Notes under the pieces: generated by a model
The model's input: only the letters and a program-made list of their open reading frames with translations
The model's database searches: none
Told to the model about the DNA's origin: nothing
Shown here: in pieces, positions 33,233 through 44,712 of the stretch
Numbering within the stretch: the stretch's first letter is position 1
Layout: every line of letters begins with the position of its first letter
Translations under genes and position numbers: made by a program
Source: Psococerastis gibbosa
Taxonomy: Eukaryota; Arthropoda; Insecta; Psocodea; Psocidae
Direction: 5' to 3'
Assembly (NCBI GenBank): GCA_963971405.1
Contig: OZ020484.1
Location: 16,740,001-16,804,000, forward strand
DNA: 64,000 bases

Positions 33233-33333
33233 CCATCGTCGCTTGAAAAGTTTTGGTAAGGAATACTGCACGGCACCGCCATGCATTGGTAGATGGCGTG
33301 CTGTGTTCCTTAATGATACTTTTCAAACGATGG
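33233..33333. repeat. Long imperfect hairpin of about 100 nt
   Basis: Arms of roughly 45 nt: CCATCGTCGCTTGAAAAGT with ACTTTTCAAACGATGG, then TAAGGAATAC with GTTCCTTA, and GCACGGCACCGCCATGC with ATGGCGTGC, around a short loop. It abuts the SINE-A head. It may be a fold-back element or a miRNA-precursor-like hairpin. Confidence 0.6.
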
Positions 33334-33339
33334 TGTCTG

Positions 33340-35225
33340 TGGTGTTGTGGGGGCAGGAAAAACTGATCTGAGACCTCTCCCCATCTCAGCGGTGATATTT
33401 TCTTCATATTTTACAATAAGAGTTACTAGGGTTCGTGAGAATGTTGCAATATCTTCTTCTTTAAATACCTAAATACCTCTTCTATCGAAGATTGGCGATC
33501 ATCATGGCAATTTGGACCGGGGAGGGGGGGGGGGCTGCTGCTCTGATAAGGGAAGTCGTGCTCTTGCCAAACCACTGCCTCAGGTTTTTCAATCAGGATG
33601 TTATTCCTCTGCTGAGAGCCCTCAGTACTTCCACCTTCCCTTGGATTATTACCTACATGCATAAGTCAATATTTTTCGTTTCTCATCACATGGCCAAGGT
33701 ATGTTAGTTTCCGTTTCTAATAAGCCGTCAGCAGCAACTTAGCAATGTTGCAATATTGCTACACAACTTTTTAATTTAATTTAATTTAAATAATGACTGT
33801 ACACTACCAGTTCTTCTTCTTAAGGTTACAATCTTAGCGATTGGTTGGCAGCAACTCCCTGCATATCGTCCTCACTGCCAGTTACCGTTGCTTATTACAT
33901 CTAGAAATTTAAAATTGGTTTATGGGTCATGTTGTGTAACTGTAGATGCACAATATTTTATCTACAGGTAGATAAGACGATATCATGTGTCTTATAAGGG
34001 ACCGACTTTTTATATATTTTTTTTAAATCTTATCTTAATAGCTTTACACGTCTTGTTGACAATCTTTTGCCTGTGATTAATTTTTCAACCTTGGCCTTTG
34101 GTGACTAGTCATATTTGCTCTGTTTGTATATTTTCGGGCTAATCGTAAGATGTATACTAATTAAATATACAGTAGACCAAGTTCTCTGTAGTAATTTAAA
34201 TGTTAATGAATCATCATAATGCCATATAGCTCTTACTTCTGGTAGGTACCCCGCACACCATTACGTTAAGGGGGCCTACAATATATGTTGTTGTGTCAAT
34301 AATGTTGGGAAATACACGAATTATTATTATACTTCTTATTAAGGGTTGTTGCAATTTATTTTGCGTCACAATACAATAATTGAAACATAAAATAAAACGA
34401 AGCAATCCCCAACGTAGACTGGAAATTATGCACGCGTGAAGTCATTTTTTCCAAAAAATTGCGCGTATTTTGGCTAATTTGAAAATCAATGTATTTTTAT
34501 TTTATTTTATAAATAAAGTATAAATTTTTTTAATATTAGTGTGAATTTCAAAGTTTTCTCCATTTCATGTCTTTTCCAACAGTTAGAACTCTATTATGAT
34601 CAAATCTCTTGGAGGTACCTTCTTCATTATGCATAAACGGAATAGTTTTGTTTTGACTAGGCCTACTATTGGAGAAGTGGCAGATAGAGCGTGACGTCAT
34701 GTTTGGGCTCACACCATTGTCAAGTCAAACAATGGGAAAGTCCTCACCCATGAGTACGTATACAGTACGCACCCAACTGTACACCACTATACAATTACCA
34801 ATGTACACAGTTCCTACGCAGTTCTATGCCATGGTCAATAGTCCGTTCACCTCTTAAACGGAGGAAATTAAAGGGGTGGACTTAACGAACACTCCAGCCT
34901 CCAGCTATAAAGCAGTTCTGCAAATGATCTTCGCAACCGTATCAATGCTTTATTATTATTGTTTAATAAAGATTGAAAATAAATAAAAAGTTCAAAATTC
35001 AAATTCAAAATGTTTCTTTCTCTGAAAAACCTCATCTTCACTGCTGTCACAATGACTAAAAACCCCGACTGATTCTTTTTGGTTTGGTCCAGTCCCAATG
35101 ATTTTTATGTTTCACTTAGTTTCGGTGCGGTCTTCGGTAATCAAGCGCTCGCGCCATTTTTTGGCCAGTAGGCCTCCATGCCAGTTGCTATTACACTCGC
35201 TTAGGGATAGGGTTTTGCCGTTTTG
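33340..35225. other. No gene recognised; one LINE 3' tail
   Basis: Contains a LINE 3' fragment at 33805-33885 (minus strand, ATTGGTTGGCAGCAACTCCC shared with 20540) and a 9-base G run near 33523. No supported exon. Confidence 0.35.
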
Positions 35226-35234
35226 GGTTCGAAT

Positions 35235-35769
35235 TAGGGTTGAGAGCAGGGACGGATCCTTGGGGGGGGGGTGGTGGGTGCGGTCGCCCCCCCCCCCCCG
35301 AGAAAAATATCTTTATACTAGATAGAATGGACTTTTGAAGGAAATGAAGAGAAATTGTTACTCGAGTAAGGGAAACGCGATATTTTTCAGGTCACCGCCC
35401 CCCAAAAACTTTTTCTGAAACCGTCCCTGGTTGAGAGGTGTCCGGTTTTTCGTACCTCTGTCCGGGAAAAAAATAATTGTTTGACCGAACAATGCTTTAC
35501 TGTCCGGTTTTTTCGCTCTCGAGTGTGCAAAAATATTTTTTTTTTCTGGAGGATAGAACGAATTAAATTTCAAAATTACAGTTACAGAAGTTAAAAATGT
35601 CTGCTGTCATTTTAAATTTTTATTTAAGTTACAATAGGCTACGGCTAACTTGCTAGCTACATTGATAGAAAAGAAAATTTTTTTATAAAAAAATTTACAC
35701 TTGATAGAATGGCCCATTGACTCCCTGTCTGCCGTCCGGTTTTTATGTTTTGTAAATCTGGCAACCCTA
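35235..35769. mobile_element. Non-autonomous hAT-type element, TAGGGTTG ends (535 bp)
   Basis: Tips TAGGGTTG and CAACCCTA, with CCGGTTTTT motifs inside both ends, are flanked by the perfect 8-bp duplication GTTCGAAT (35227-35234 and 35770-35777). A second hAT is inserted 12 bp from the left tip. The target GGGTTCGAATGCC resembles a tRNA-type B box, so the element may have landed in a tRNA-like sequence. Confidence 0.8.
35247..35429. mobile_element. G/C-run hAT MITE nested in 35235-35769 (183 bp)
   Basis: Tips CAGGGACGGATCC and AAACCGTCCCTG are flanked by the perfect duplication GTTGAGAG (35239-35246 and 35430-35437). G and C runs lie near the left end. Confidence 0.9.
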
Positions 35770-35925
35770 GTTCGAATGCCACTGAGGTATCAGGTATGGA
35801 TGTTTATTTAGCGCCTCACCGCTTTTTACAAAAATTGCATCATATACCTCTTGCTCTTGTAATAAAGATATGCAGCATTTGTATTTTTTTATTATTTTTC
35901 TTGACCAAACCATTTTCTATTAGAC

Positions 35926-36284
35926 CAGAGGTCGGCGACGTGGGGCTCTTGAGCCGCATGCGGCTCTTTGGCTTATTGGGTGCGGCTCTTCCCTATGGCC
36001 GGTTCCACACACAAATATATATTTTTTTTTTTTAAATATTATTATTTTTTAATTTTTTTTTTTTAATATTAAATGGGTCATGCAGTCCAGGCCTACTTTT
36101 TATAGTGCGTTCGTATTTTAAAGATACATAAATCATAAAAACCAGTAAAGCGTTTCTTACACAGCAGATTGCAATCAATTTGTTGTTTATTATTTGGATT
36201 GGGATGTGTGGCTCTTCTAACAGATCTAAATCTTGTTATTTCGAAATTTGACTCAACTACTAAAAAAAAGGTAGCCGATCGTTG
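35926..36284. mobile_element. Non-autonomous hAT element (359 bp)
   Basis: Left tip CAGAGGTCGGCGACG with repeated GCGGCTCTT motifs; right tip GGTAGCCGATCGTTG, the inverted counterpart. Flanked by TATTAGAC (35918-35925) and TTTTAGAC (36285-36292), 7 of 8 matching. The GCGGCTCTTTGG subterminal repeats are of a type seen in animal hAT elements. Confidence 0.82.
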
Positions 36285-36294
36285 TTTTAGACAA

Positions 36295-37595
36295 AGGCTA
36301 CAACCAACAAGGCAATAAGTTGGCGACCATGGCTACGAGTATATTTGCCAGTCAGTCTACTTGACGATTTATGGGACATTATCCGTATTATCTGGAGACT
36401 AACTACATTGGAAGTCACTGCAGTTGTATTTGGCTGCAGTGCAGATTATACACCTACTAAACAGGTCTGATAACAGCAATAAAGTGAGTATAGCTCTGTA
36501 AATGGCATTAGAGTTTGTTGTCCTGTTGCGTCAGAAGTATGTCATTGCCGTTACGACGTTCTACTCGACTATGAACCGCTCAAGGTTCATTCTATTTAGC
36601 CTGATGTTTCGTCTCCAACCATCCATATGATTGCTTTCTTAAATTAGCTCAATCACAGTCGAGACTTTAGCTTCAAGTCATTCCCATTCGCGTAGCTGCT
36701 CGCAAACTTCGTAACTGGAAATTGCTGGAATGAATATACAATAGTACAGACGGTTGAACTCATGATGTCTGCTGTTACAAGTTTTGGGGGCGAACTGGAG
36801 TCGGGCTACCACGGCTAGGTACTTACGGTACATCAATTTTCATTACGATTTATGCTCTGGGTAACCCAACTTTATGCATGATATTTTCGGTTGAAGTATT
36901 AGATTTCTCATAAAATGATAACTGCACATTGGGTTCCCCAACTCTTTTAGAATGAAAATATCAAACAAGTGGGTCAACGCCAGAAGGGATTCATTTTTAT
37001 GCATAAGCTACCAAAAGATACGTGTATATATTTTCGGCTTCCCGCTTTCCTTCGACATTTAAATTGGAGGAGGAATTCCGAAAATATTTCACAGAAGATG
37101 GGAAGGAGCGGAATATGAAAATAGCCTGTTTCAAAAACGAAAAAGTAAATTTGGCAGCAGCATACACATGGTTTCTCTCGCCAACACACTTTTGAACGCC
37201 CCGTCATTCTCATCCGAAGCCCTGCCAATTCCATACTCACGTGTATGCGATGGGCAGGTCAACCTTCCATTTTATGATATCGTTGATGTTGAATACAAAA
37301 TAAAATAAATAAATAAATATACATTGTCTTAAATTTGTACTAGGGCTTTTGATGGGTACATGCATATACAGTACATGTTTACGGTTTGCATACAGTTTAA
37401 GTTACATCAAGAATAATAAATAAATAATGTAAGCTACCATTGCTTAAGACAACTAAATGACCCCGCATTTATTCTGACCCCGCATCGTCCGGCATTTCTG
37501 GCTTTTTTTAAACTAAATTGAATTTGAGAATTTGAGATGAGGAATGGTTGAATGAAGCTTCGAAACTAAGTACATTTTGGCAGGTCGAACCAAAA
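36295..37595. other. No gene recognised
   Basis: No shared repeat or splice-bounded exon seen; an AAATAAATAAATAAAT stretch lies near 37302. Confidence 0.35.
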
Positions 37596-37599
37596 GAAA

Positions 37600-37985
37600 T
37601 AGAATAGAGTGCACCAAGCGAAAGTGGTTTTCAACAAAACATCTAAAATTTTCGAGTCGAACAATATAGTATGTCTTGGACTAAGGAAGCAAACGTGGAA
37701 ATCTCTAGTTTGGGGCATTGCACTGTGCGAATGCGAAACACGGTATGTAAGCGAGAAATACCTGAAAAAAACTTGAAGCATGCGAGATGTGGTGCTATCG
37801 TTGCATGCTACGAACACCTTGACAAGAGGACCTACCCATGAAGTTCTAACCAGTTTAAGCGAAAGCAAAACTCTGGCTGCATGTACAAGAAGAGCTTGCT
37901 GGATCGGACATTTGCTATTGAGAAATTTGTAGATGTCGTCAACCGACCTGGGCGCCCAGGAAATGAATATCTGCAGCAATGAACT
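37600..37985 (+). pseudogene. LINE ORF2 C-terminal fragment, second copy
   Basis: The DNA is clearly related to 24000-24450 (GCACCAAGCGAAAGTG, CAACAAAACATCTAAAATTTT, GCATTGCACTG, GAAGTTCTAACCAG, AGAAGAGCTTGCTGGAT). Frame-shifting indels and stops are frequent and the fragment ends at TGCAGCAAT. Confidence 0.75.
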
Positions 37986-38544
37986 GCACGAACGGCTTAG
38001 GGGGACCAGAGGGTACTCACCCGAGGAATAATGTTGAAAATAATATTGGAATGTTGGATTTTAAGAAAAAACACTGGCCCTTGTTGACCCCCCCCCCCCC
38101 CCACCCTGTCAACGGGCCTATTCCGCCCCCCCTCCCTGTATGTTATTTCATTCTCCATTGCATTTAATTTTTGTCCTGCAGTATACAATTATATTTTATA
38201 CTTCACTTAATTTACGGAGAACGCCCACAGGGGCCTTACACCGCTGGCACTTGTTTCTGGCGACGATCCCAAATACCTGTCCATAAAAACGTTACTGTTA
38301 TAGTGTGAAAACATGTTATTCGCCCCGCTGGCTGATAGTGTTCGCATCTGTTTAATAATATATGTCGTCTCAAGAAGCTGGTTGACTCGAGGTCAAGACC
38401 CTTATATGGAAACAATAGAGGAAAAGAAAGGGCTGAGTGGTTTTTGCTCATTCCTTTGAGTTCTGACTTTAATAATTGCATGTTAAAAGTATTGTCGCAT
38501 TTTTAGGCGCCTATTGTGATTATTATTGCTTTCCTATTTATACG

Positions 38545-38663
38545 TACAGTAGGTAGTATTAGGAAAGCTTAATGATGGACGAAATGGTTGATTTCGAGAT
38601 TCTAGTGGATTTACACGTCCCAGGTACCCAAAAGGAGGTTTTTGTTTTACGAAATATCTGTCT
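38545..38663 (+). repeat. Dispersed repeat R, 5' part (interrupted copy)
   Basis: Contains AGGAAAGCTTAATGATGG, GTGGATTTACACGT and ACGAAATATCTGTCT, matching the start of repeat R. It is interrupted at 38664 and resumes near 39836 with GTCGGTCTGTCGG, GGGCAAACTACT and GGGCTAACTCAA (to about 40060). Confidence 0.7.
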
Positions 38664-38715
38664 CTCATTGTGAAAAATTACTTTAAAACATTACATTACA
38701 TTACGTTAAGACATA

Positions 38716-39541
38716 AAAAAATGTTCGGGTTACTTTTGAGGGGAAGAAGCTGCCACAGTGCATGATTGTCGGGTACCTCAGACTCAATGTTCGAAGGTAC
38801 GTGCCACGGGTGATGTCTTGCACTTCGTGCCTGAAGTTGCATCACACGGCCAAATATTGTGTCAACAAACCTGCCTGCAGTCAATGCGGGGGAAATCACG
38901 AAGGGGCATGTGAGACGAAGGCCTTCAGCTGCCCCAACTGCAAAGGTTCCTTCCCTACTTCGCAACATGACTGCCCAACCCTCAACAAGGCCCGCCGGAA
39001 AATCAAAACACAATACAGTGCTAGTCAACGGCCCATAGCGGTGGGAAATCGGTTCCTCGTACTAGCTGAGTCCTCATCTGACCCCTCGCAGGGAGAGGAG
39101 AATGCGAGGGCCTTACCTCTATCTACACAGGCACATAAGAGGCGTAGATGGCAGGTCTTCCCTAGCGTAAGTCCGGGGCAGGAAGGTCCCGATCCACTAG
39201 AGTTCCCGGAGTTGCCCCCTTCTCAGGCCTATGGTAAAGGTCGTAAATCGCAGTCTGAAGCAGCTGTTTCAGCGGACGCGGACGCTAAGGCGCAGAATAC
39301 GCAACAGCGCCGTAGTGCAGGCAACCGGCGCCCAAGGGAGACTACAAGCCAAGGCTTGTCATTCCTCTCGATCCTCCGTGGTGTTGTTACGCAACTTATG
39401 AGCTACCTCAGAATCCCAAATCAGATTGCTACGTTTTTATGCGACTCCATCATCGAGTGGGTTGATAGCTGGGTAACACGTCAGGAACAGCCTCCGCCCA
39501 CTCAGATGCGCAGCAATACCTACAACAGCCAGCATGACTAG
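38716..39541 (+). pseudogene. LINE ORF1 (gag-like) with three zinc knuckles, 5'-truncated
   Basis: The frame reads VRVTFEGKKLPQC just before an ATG at 38762, then RRYVPRVMSCTSCLKLHHTA. Three cysteine clusters follow: C-x2-C-x4-H-x4-C (CTSCLKLHHTAKYC), C-x2-C-x3-H-x3-C (CSQCGGNHEGAC) and C-x2-C-x8-H-x-C (CPNCKGSFPTSQHDC). This is the nucleic-acid-binding region of jockey/I-type LINE ORF1. The N-terminal part is missing, so the ATG at 38762 is probably internal. The frame is open to a stop at 39539-39541. It is not expected to be mobile because ORF2 is almost absent. Confidence 0.85.
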
Positions 39542-39668
39542 ACCTCTAAGATGCCTGCAGTGGAACATCACCAGTATCCGAAGGAGAGACGAGCCGCTGC
39601 ATATCATAGAGGAGAATGATTGCAATGTGATAGCTATCAAGGTGTTGAGCGCGGTCACAACTCTCTAG
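39534..39668 (+). pseudogene. Start of LINE ORF2 (endonuclease N-terminus), truncated
   Basis: The ATG at 39534 overlaps the ORF1 stop (ATGACTAG), as in many LINEs. It reads MTRPLRCLQWNITSIRRRDE, then PLHIIEENDCNVIAIKV, matching the LQWNxxSIxxxxxxLxxxLxxxxxDVIAIQET start of the apurinic endonuclease domain. Similarity ends there, and a stop follows at 39666-39668. About 60 bases later comes an A-rich stretch, so ORF2 was removed by a large internal deletion or truncated before capture. Confidence 0.75.
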
Positions 39669-40064
39669 GCTTTCGGGCTAAACGAACTCCCGGCCTATCT
39701 TTTGGCTCAGCCACGTGGCCTTTAAAAATAAAAAAATAAAAAATGTATGTTTTTTATTTTTTAACGTAAAACTCTACCAAGTAATTTTTCACAATGAGTG
39801 ACAGCAAATTTTACAAAGTTACTAAGGAGGCTATTATGTATAAATGTCGGTCTGTCGGTTTGTGGGCAAACTACTAGGTGAATTTTGATGAAATTTAGCT
39901 TGATAGGTTCACAAATATCATATCTAGGGACAATGTTTTATTATTTTGGGCTAACTCAACTTTAGGGATTTTACCGTCCAAAAACTAAAAAAAAGGGCTT
40001 CTCAAAAGCGGCTCCAACGATTTTCTTTGAATCCATATAATTATAATTTAGTAGCTGCTAAATT

Positions 40065-41155
40065 TATTATAATTTTGTTATTATGAAAATTGTCTTTATT
40101 TTCCACATGGGCGCCAAGAATATCTCATACACCAAATCCAGCCAAAAATGGCAATCCACGCGGAGATAAATTAGATATATTAAAATAAAATTGTCAATAA
40201 TGGGGTTTGACTTCTCAAAGAACCCATATACCGAATATCTTGGCATTTTAATTTCTAGTGTTACGAATGAATTCTTTTATTCGGCAAATTTCTATTCCCT
40301 TCCAGTTTAACGTAAAAGTCACTCCACCAAAACTAAAAAAAAATCCTATTATATTAAATCAAAAATGTAAACTAACAGATTTTGGAGGGGGTAGCAAATA
40401 TAGCAAAGGGGTCAACTTCCCCTTAACTCACAGTTTTCAACGGGAATAATAATTCACAGCAAAGAGAAGATATCGTTTTTTTGTGAGTATAAATCACATA
40501 AATGGGATCTTCGGGCCAGTTTTTTCTGGGCATGCAGGTGCTTGAAAAAATATTGCTGGGTTTTGTAAAATGGGGAGAGATGGGAATAAACACACGCAGG
40601 CACACACTACGAGTGCGAGGGTGGCCGGGCTCTGGGTTACGGGGGCTGCATGGGCCATTAACCCCCTCCCCCACCCTTACTTCCAGTTCTGGGCTTTCAT
40701 TTCCCAGTGTAGCTTGGGGGAGGGGGCCCCGGGATCCCCTACAGCTCCACGTGCTGCCGGTGCATTCCGCCTCCCCTCGCTGTTGTAAACCATTACCATC
40801 CCATTGCTGGAGGGCCGGATAATAGAAACTATAGTCCAAACAATGGTCTTGTGTCTACGCGTTAGAAGTGAAACTTCACCAATCAATTGAAGGGCCCGGT
40901 GGAAGAGGGCGTTAAGTACCATTTAATAATAATTAATAAAATAATAAATATAATAAATCAATTATAAAACGAGTCCTTCAATATGAAGCCGTCAAAAATG
41001 ATGGGGAGAGGAGAGGTATATTAGACTATTATTTAAAATAAATAAAAGTAGGGTAACCGATTTTATCATGGAAGAATACCCCACGTCTTATATATATCTT
41101 AAGGGTCCGGTACTCCTGTAGATGAAGGCGGTAGTAAGCACATAGAAATACAATA
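40065..41155. other. No gene recognised
   Basis: AT-rich flanks around a GC-rich block (40600-40790). Overlapping frames of up to 138 codons on both strands in that block share no known domain and probably reflect base composition. Confidence 0.35.
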
Positions 41156-41159
41156 AAGC

Positions 41160-41695
41160 CCCTAAAATTGAGTTAGCAAAAAATAGAAAAAAAAGTTGTA
41201 CCGAGATATATTTTTTTTTTTGTCGTTTTTTAATCGTTTTTATTATTATTTTTAGCTAAACCTAACTATCATGGGAAAGGGGCATTAGTGAGTTTTACTC
41301 TCACTAATAATGACTAGAATTCACGGCAATTTAAAAAAAAAGGTTTGTGCCGTTTTTAGAAATATTTTTTAGCCGTTTTTATGTTTTTTAAAAAAATTAA
41401 TAAATAAGGACTTTATTTTGTTCTATTACTAAGCCAAACTAGCGGAGTTAGGGCTATAAAGCCCTCCCTTACACTCAACTAGGAAAGCCCGGGACCGCCT
41501 GCTTTACATGCCCTCATGGCCAGAAAATGTAGGAAGTGCAGGACTCGAACCAACAACCCTTAGTCCGTACCACTATACTCTACATGTCCCTTTTTTAGGG
41601 TAAACCCCACAAAATTTAGTTAGCCCATATGTTTTTTTTATGAACCGACATGCCAAATTTCATCGAAATCCATCGAGCAGTTTGCCTGCAGTATG
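41160..41695 (-). repeat. Dispersed repeat R, copy interrupted by SINE-B
   Basis: Minus-orientation remains: TTGAGTTAGCAAAA at one end, GCCGTTTTTAGAAATATTTTTT in the middle, and AATTTAGTTAGCCCATA, CCAAATTTCATCGAAATCC and GAGCAGTTTGCC at the other. SINE-B copy 4 lies between the last two parts. Confidence 0.6.
41396..41590 (-). repeat. SINE-B copy 4, inserted in repeat R
   Basis: Minus-strand SINE-B from ACATGTAGAGTATAGTGG to a TTATTAATT-type tail. Part of the head (between the B box and the A box) is deleted. Confidence 0.85.
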
Positions 41696-41699
41696 TGTC

Positions 41700-42685
41700 A
41701 CACGAAAAGGATAACACCCCAGAATTCAAGGCCCTCCCATAGGAAGTTACACTTCAAACTTCGTGGGTTCTATCCCCAATCGACGTACTTGGACTTCCCA
41801 TGGCACTTTCATGTGAAACAATTAGTGAAATGGTGTGTCCTCCCAGTCCTGAGAGCTTGTCTGAGAATCCGACTGAGTGGGCTGGGTGGTTCTAAAGTAT
41901 TCATCAGAAAATGCTCTGTCGGGTCGTTGCCATTTCGAGGGGACCTTTTGCTTGCTGTGACATTCATTTTAGGGGTCGAACACAAATAACCTTTCTCTGG
42001 ATTAAGAAAACGACACTTAAAGCATTGTACTTGTGCATCTAAAATATTACCAAAAAAATACACAAACTTATATAATATATTACTAGAATTAAAAATGTTG
42101 TTGTGTTGTGATAGTCGTAGGCAGCTATTTACCAGAAGTGCCTACTGTATTTTTTGTTCAGATTGTCGTTGTCAATTTACATACCTGTAGCGATTGTTCA
42201 GTTTTATTAATTTTGTGCTGCTGTACCTGGAAGAGGATCTCCTGTCTGAGGACGCGAATGCAGAGCAAACAATCACCATTTATGCACGTTGGCATGGTTG
42301 CTGACTGAAATATCTGACTTATTACATATGGTACTACGGAGTCGATGTCACTCATGGTAAAGAGAAGTTCTGGAGCAAGAGAAGAGAACAAGAGAACCTT
42401 TCTAAACGAAAATTACCAACAATAGCCAAATAATTTAACACCTCTGCACACACACACAACGACCGGCGCAAATACTCGAAAGAGTCCCGCGCCTGAAAAT
42501 TCAATAAAAAAAAAAAGATTAGTTAGGGAGCCCAGCCCAAAAGCAGGCTTATTAAATTCCGACAACCTTGTAAAACACAGCCTTTCCTTAGCTTCCGCCC
42601 CCATCCAAAATATTTTTCAATTTACTTCCATTAAGTATGTTACTGAAAGGTTTGTTTGTATATTTGTTATCCAACGCCCGCTTTC
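41700..42685. other. No gene recognised
   Basis: A 98-codon plus-strand frame (41693-41989) has no recognisable domain. No shared repeats found. Confidence 0.35.
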
Positions 42686-42689
42686 AGCA

Positions 42690-42845
42690 TTTCTGATTTA
42701 AGCAACCCTGTCAGCCTGGCAGGGGGAGTGAGTCTGTATATTAACTTGTGACGTCCAAAGGGCAGACTTCTTCACTTCAGAGAAGGGGAGTTGACTGGCA
42801 GGGTGAACCTCCTGATTATAGTGGATTCCGAACCACTATTTTGCA
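42690..42845 (-). repeat. Dispersed repeat D, copy 2
   Basis: On the minus strand: AGTGGTTCGGAATCCACTATA, CAGTCAACTCCCCTT, AGACTCACTCCCCC, GCCAGGCTGACAGGGTTGC, as in 50180-50340. The 5' half is missing. Confidence 0.7.
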
Positions 42846-42849
42846 AAAG

Positions 42850-43670
42850 GTTGTTACATGAGTCCATGACGAACTTGCGGAAGCTTATGATCCTGGCTTG
42901 ACCACCCTAGTTACTCGTGTCGATTTCCAAAACAAAGTACATATGCCTTCTGCCTAAAACTCGCGGTTGAATCTCCCACCGTTTTGCAATTTTAGTGGTA
43001 TACCCCGTAACCACACCCCTCCCACATGTCCCGAATTTAAATTTACAATGTATTTAAATAAAAATAAATATGTACTGTAGGTGAATGATAACGCCCCGAC
43101 AGAGCCACGTTTGTGCATTCATCCACAAAGCAAAGTGATGGGGGTGTAGTCGGTAATGATGGTTACATGTAAACAATAGGGTGCGGTAATGGGGCATGCG
43201 CTAAGAAGGGTTTGAGGGGATGGGGGTTTCACACAATCACACGTTTCAAAAACCACATCACCTGCAGCGGATTCTATTTCAGAATGAAACCACTCACTAT
43301 TGTCAGCCTTATATGCCTCAGACAAGGTGGGGTAGAAGGAGATGACGTCTCTAACGAGGGTGATGTGGTTCTAATTTTCAAGAAGGGTTCGCAATGCAGA
43401 AATTGCCAACTCTTTTCCATTATTTAACATGTTTTGTTAAACTTTAATAGTAATTCTGAAAACAATTTTAATTTGATTTATGGGGGGTGTATTATTTTAC
43501 TGTGATCAATCAGGTATATTGACACTGACAGTGGAGAACCGTTGAGAGAATTGTTTGGGGGGGGGGGGATAACAATTTGTGATAGGATTATATTGTAGAG
43601 GAGGCCGAAAAAGTGTACAAGGAAAGGTTTTAATACTTTTTGGGACTTACCAAGACAGTTTTTTTTTTTT
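42850..43670. other. No gene recognised
   Basis: Contains a G run near 43556 and a T run near 43660 next to SINE-C; nothing else identified. Confidence 0.35.
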
Positions 43671-43674
43671 TTTT

Positions 43675-43840
43675 AAGGTTAAACGCATACAAACAATTTA
43701 ATGAATACATCCGATTGACCTCTTCAGTCGCCTCTGTGAGTTAGTACCCGTGTTGAGCTACGACACGTCTCCGATCGCATGGCGTGTAAAGACTCGCACA
43801 AGTGCAAGCACGTTACCACCTGGCCATCGAAGTTGTATTT
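43675..43840 (-). repeat. SINE-C copy 2
   Basis: Matches 7640-7878: minus strand CTTCGATGGCCAGGTGGTAAC, GCCATGCGATCGGAGACG, GAGGCGACTGAAGAGGTCAA and AATTGTTTGTATGCGTTTAACC, with a poly(T) (minus poly(A)) at the low-coordinate end. Confidence 0.65.
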
Positions 43841-44326
43841 ACTCTTACATTTGTGGAGGGAGTTTGGCGCCCTGAGGTACTCCCTTGGTGGAAAATTGAT
43901 GGTCAATTAGGTGTAAAATACACGTTTTTTGTAGAATTTAAGAATCTATGTTTTTAAACACAGACAAATTTAAATTTAATGAAATATGAAGTTTTTTTAT
44001 TGAGCCCCGATGTCACTCATGGGCTGACAGCCCCATATTTAATTTTCAAATATAGAGGAACAATACTTCTAAAGTACAGTAGGTGAACCCACGGATGCTG
44101 GCGGTGTTACCATACACTGTGAGCTTCGTGCCTAATACAGATTTAGCGGGGCGACTTGATAATCTTGACGACGTTACGGTTTTTTTAGTCCACCCAAGGA
44201 TAGAGCATAATATTCGAGAATACCATGAGTAACCAGAAGCTAAAACTGTACTGTACAACGAACAAGAAACATTCCCGAATTTATGTCTAGGACCGGATTT
44301 TTTATTGATGTAGGTTAGCTCCATTA

Positions 44327-44712
44327 GGTGCCCATTCCATTGACCGGCTAGGGCTATTTCCAAAACGGTGACGTGGTAGCAGACACTCAAGACTTAGGTG
44401 CGTTTCCACCGACCTCGCATTGCAGAATTGACGGAAATGTTTATTTTCCTCTAGTCTATGCCATAGTTAAAATTGATCAATGATCCTACAATAAAATCAC
44501 AAACAAACAAACTAAAATTAAAAAATGGCTTCATGGGATATGTTAATTACAAACATTTTAATAGATTTCTATAAAAAGAAAAACAAACATTTCCGTCAAT
44601 GTCACTTGCAATCTGCAATGCGAGGTCGGTGGAAACGCTACCCAAGTCTTGAGTGTCTGCTACCACGTCACGGTTTTGGAAATAGCCCTAGCCGGTCAAT
44701 GGAATGGGCGCC
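44327..44712. mobile_element. PIF/Harbinger-like MITE, family 1, copy 2 (386 bp)
   Basis: Same palindrome as 6815-7198, flanked by TTA (44324-44326 and 44713-44715). The box GGTGACGTGGTAGCAGACA is at the same distance from the tip. A 65-codon frame crossing its centre is a by-product of the palindrome. Confidence 0.88.

Larger units (their letters stand above)
38664..39835 (+). mobile_element. Fold-back element carrying a LINE ORF1 segment, inside repeat R
   Basis: CTCATTGTGAAAAATTACTT (38664-38683) and AAGTAATTTTTCACAATGAG (39779-39798) are exact inverted copies of 20 bp, followed inward by weaker matches (ACGTTAA plus ATAAAAAA on both sides). Outside the right arm a tail reads TTTTACAAAGTTACTAAGGAG. 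The same arm-plus-tail layout occurs, without any LINE, at 59926-60100. The loop holds the ORF1 pseudogene. Confidence 0.55.

Noticed and set aside
40423-40922. Overlapping frames of 72-138 codons on both strands
   Set aside because: A GC-rich block keeps several frames open at once; none has a recognisable domain or splice boundary.
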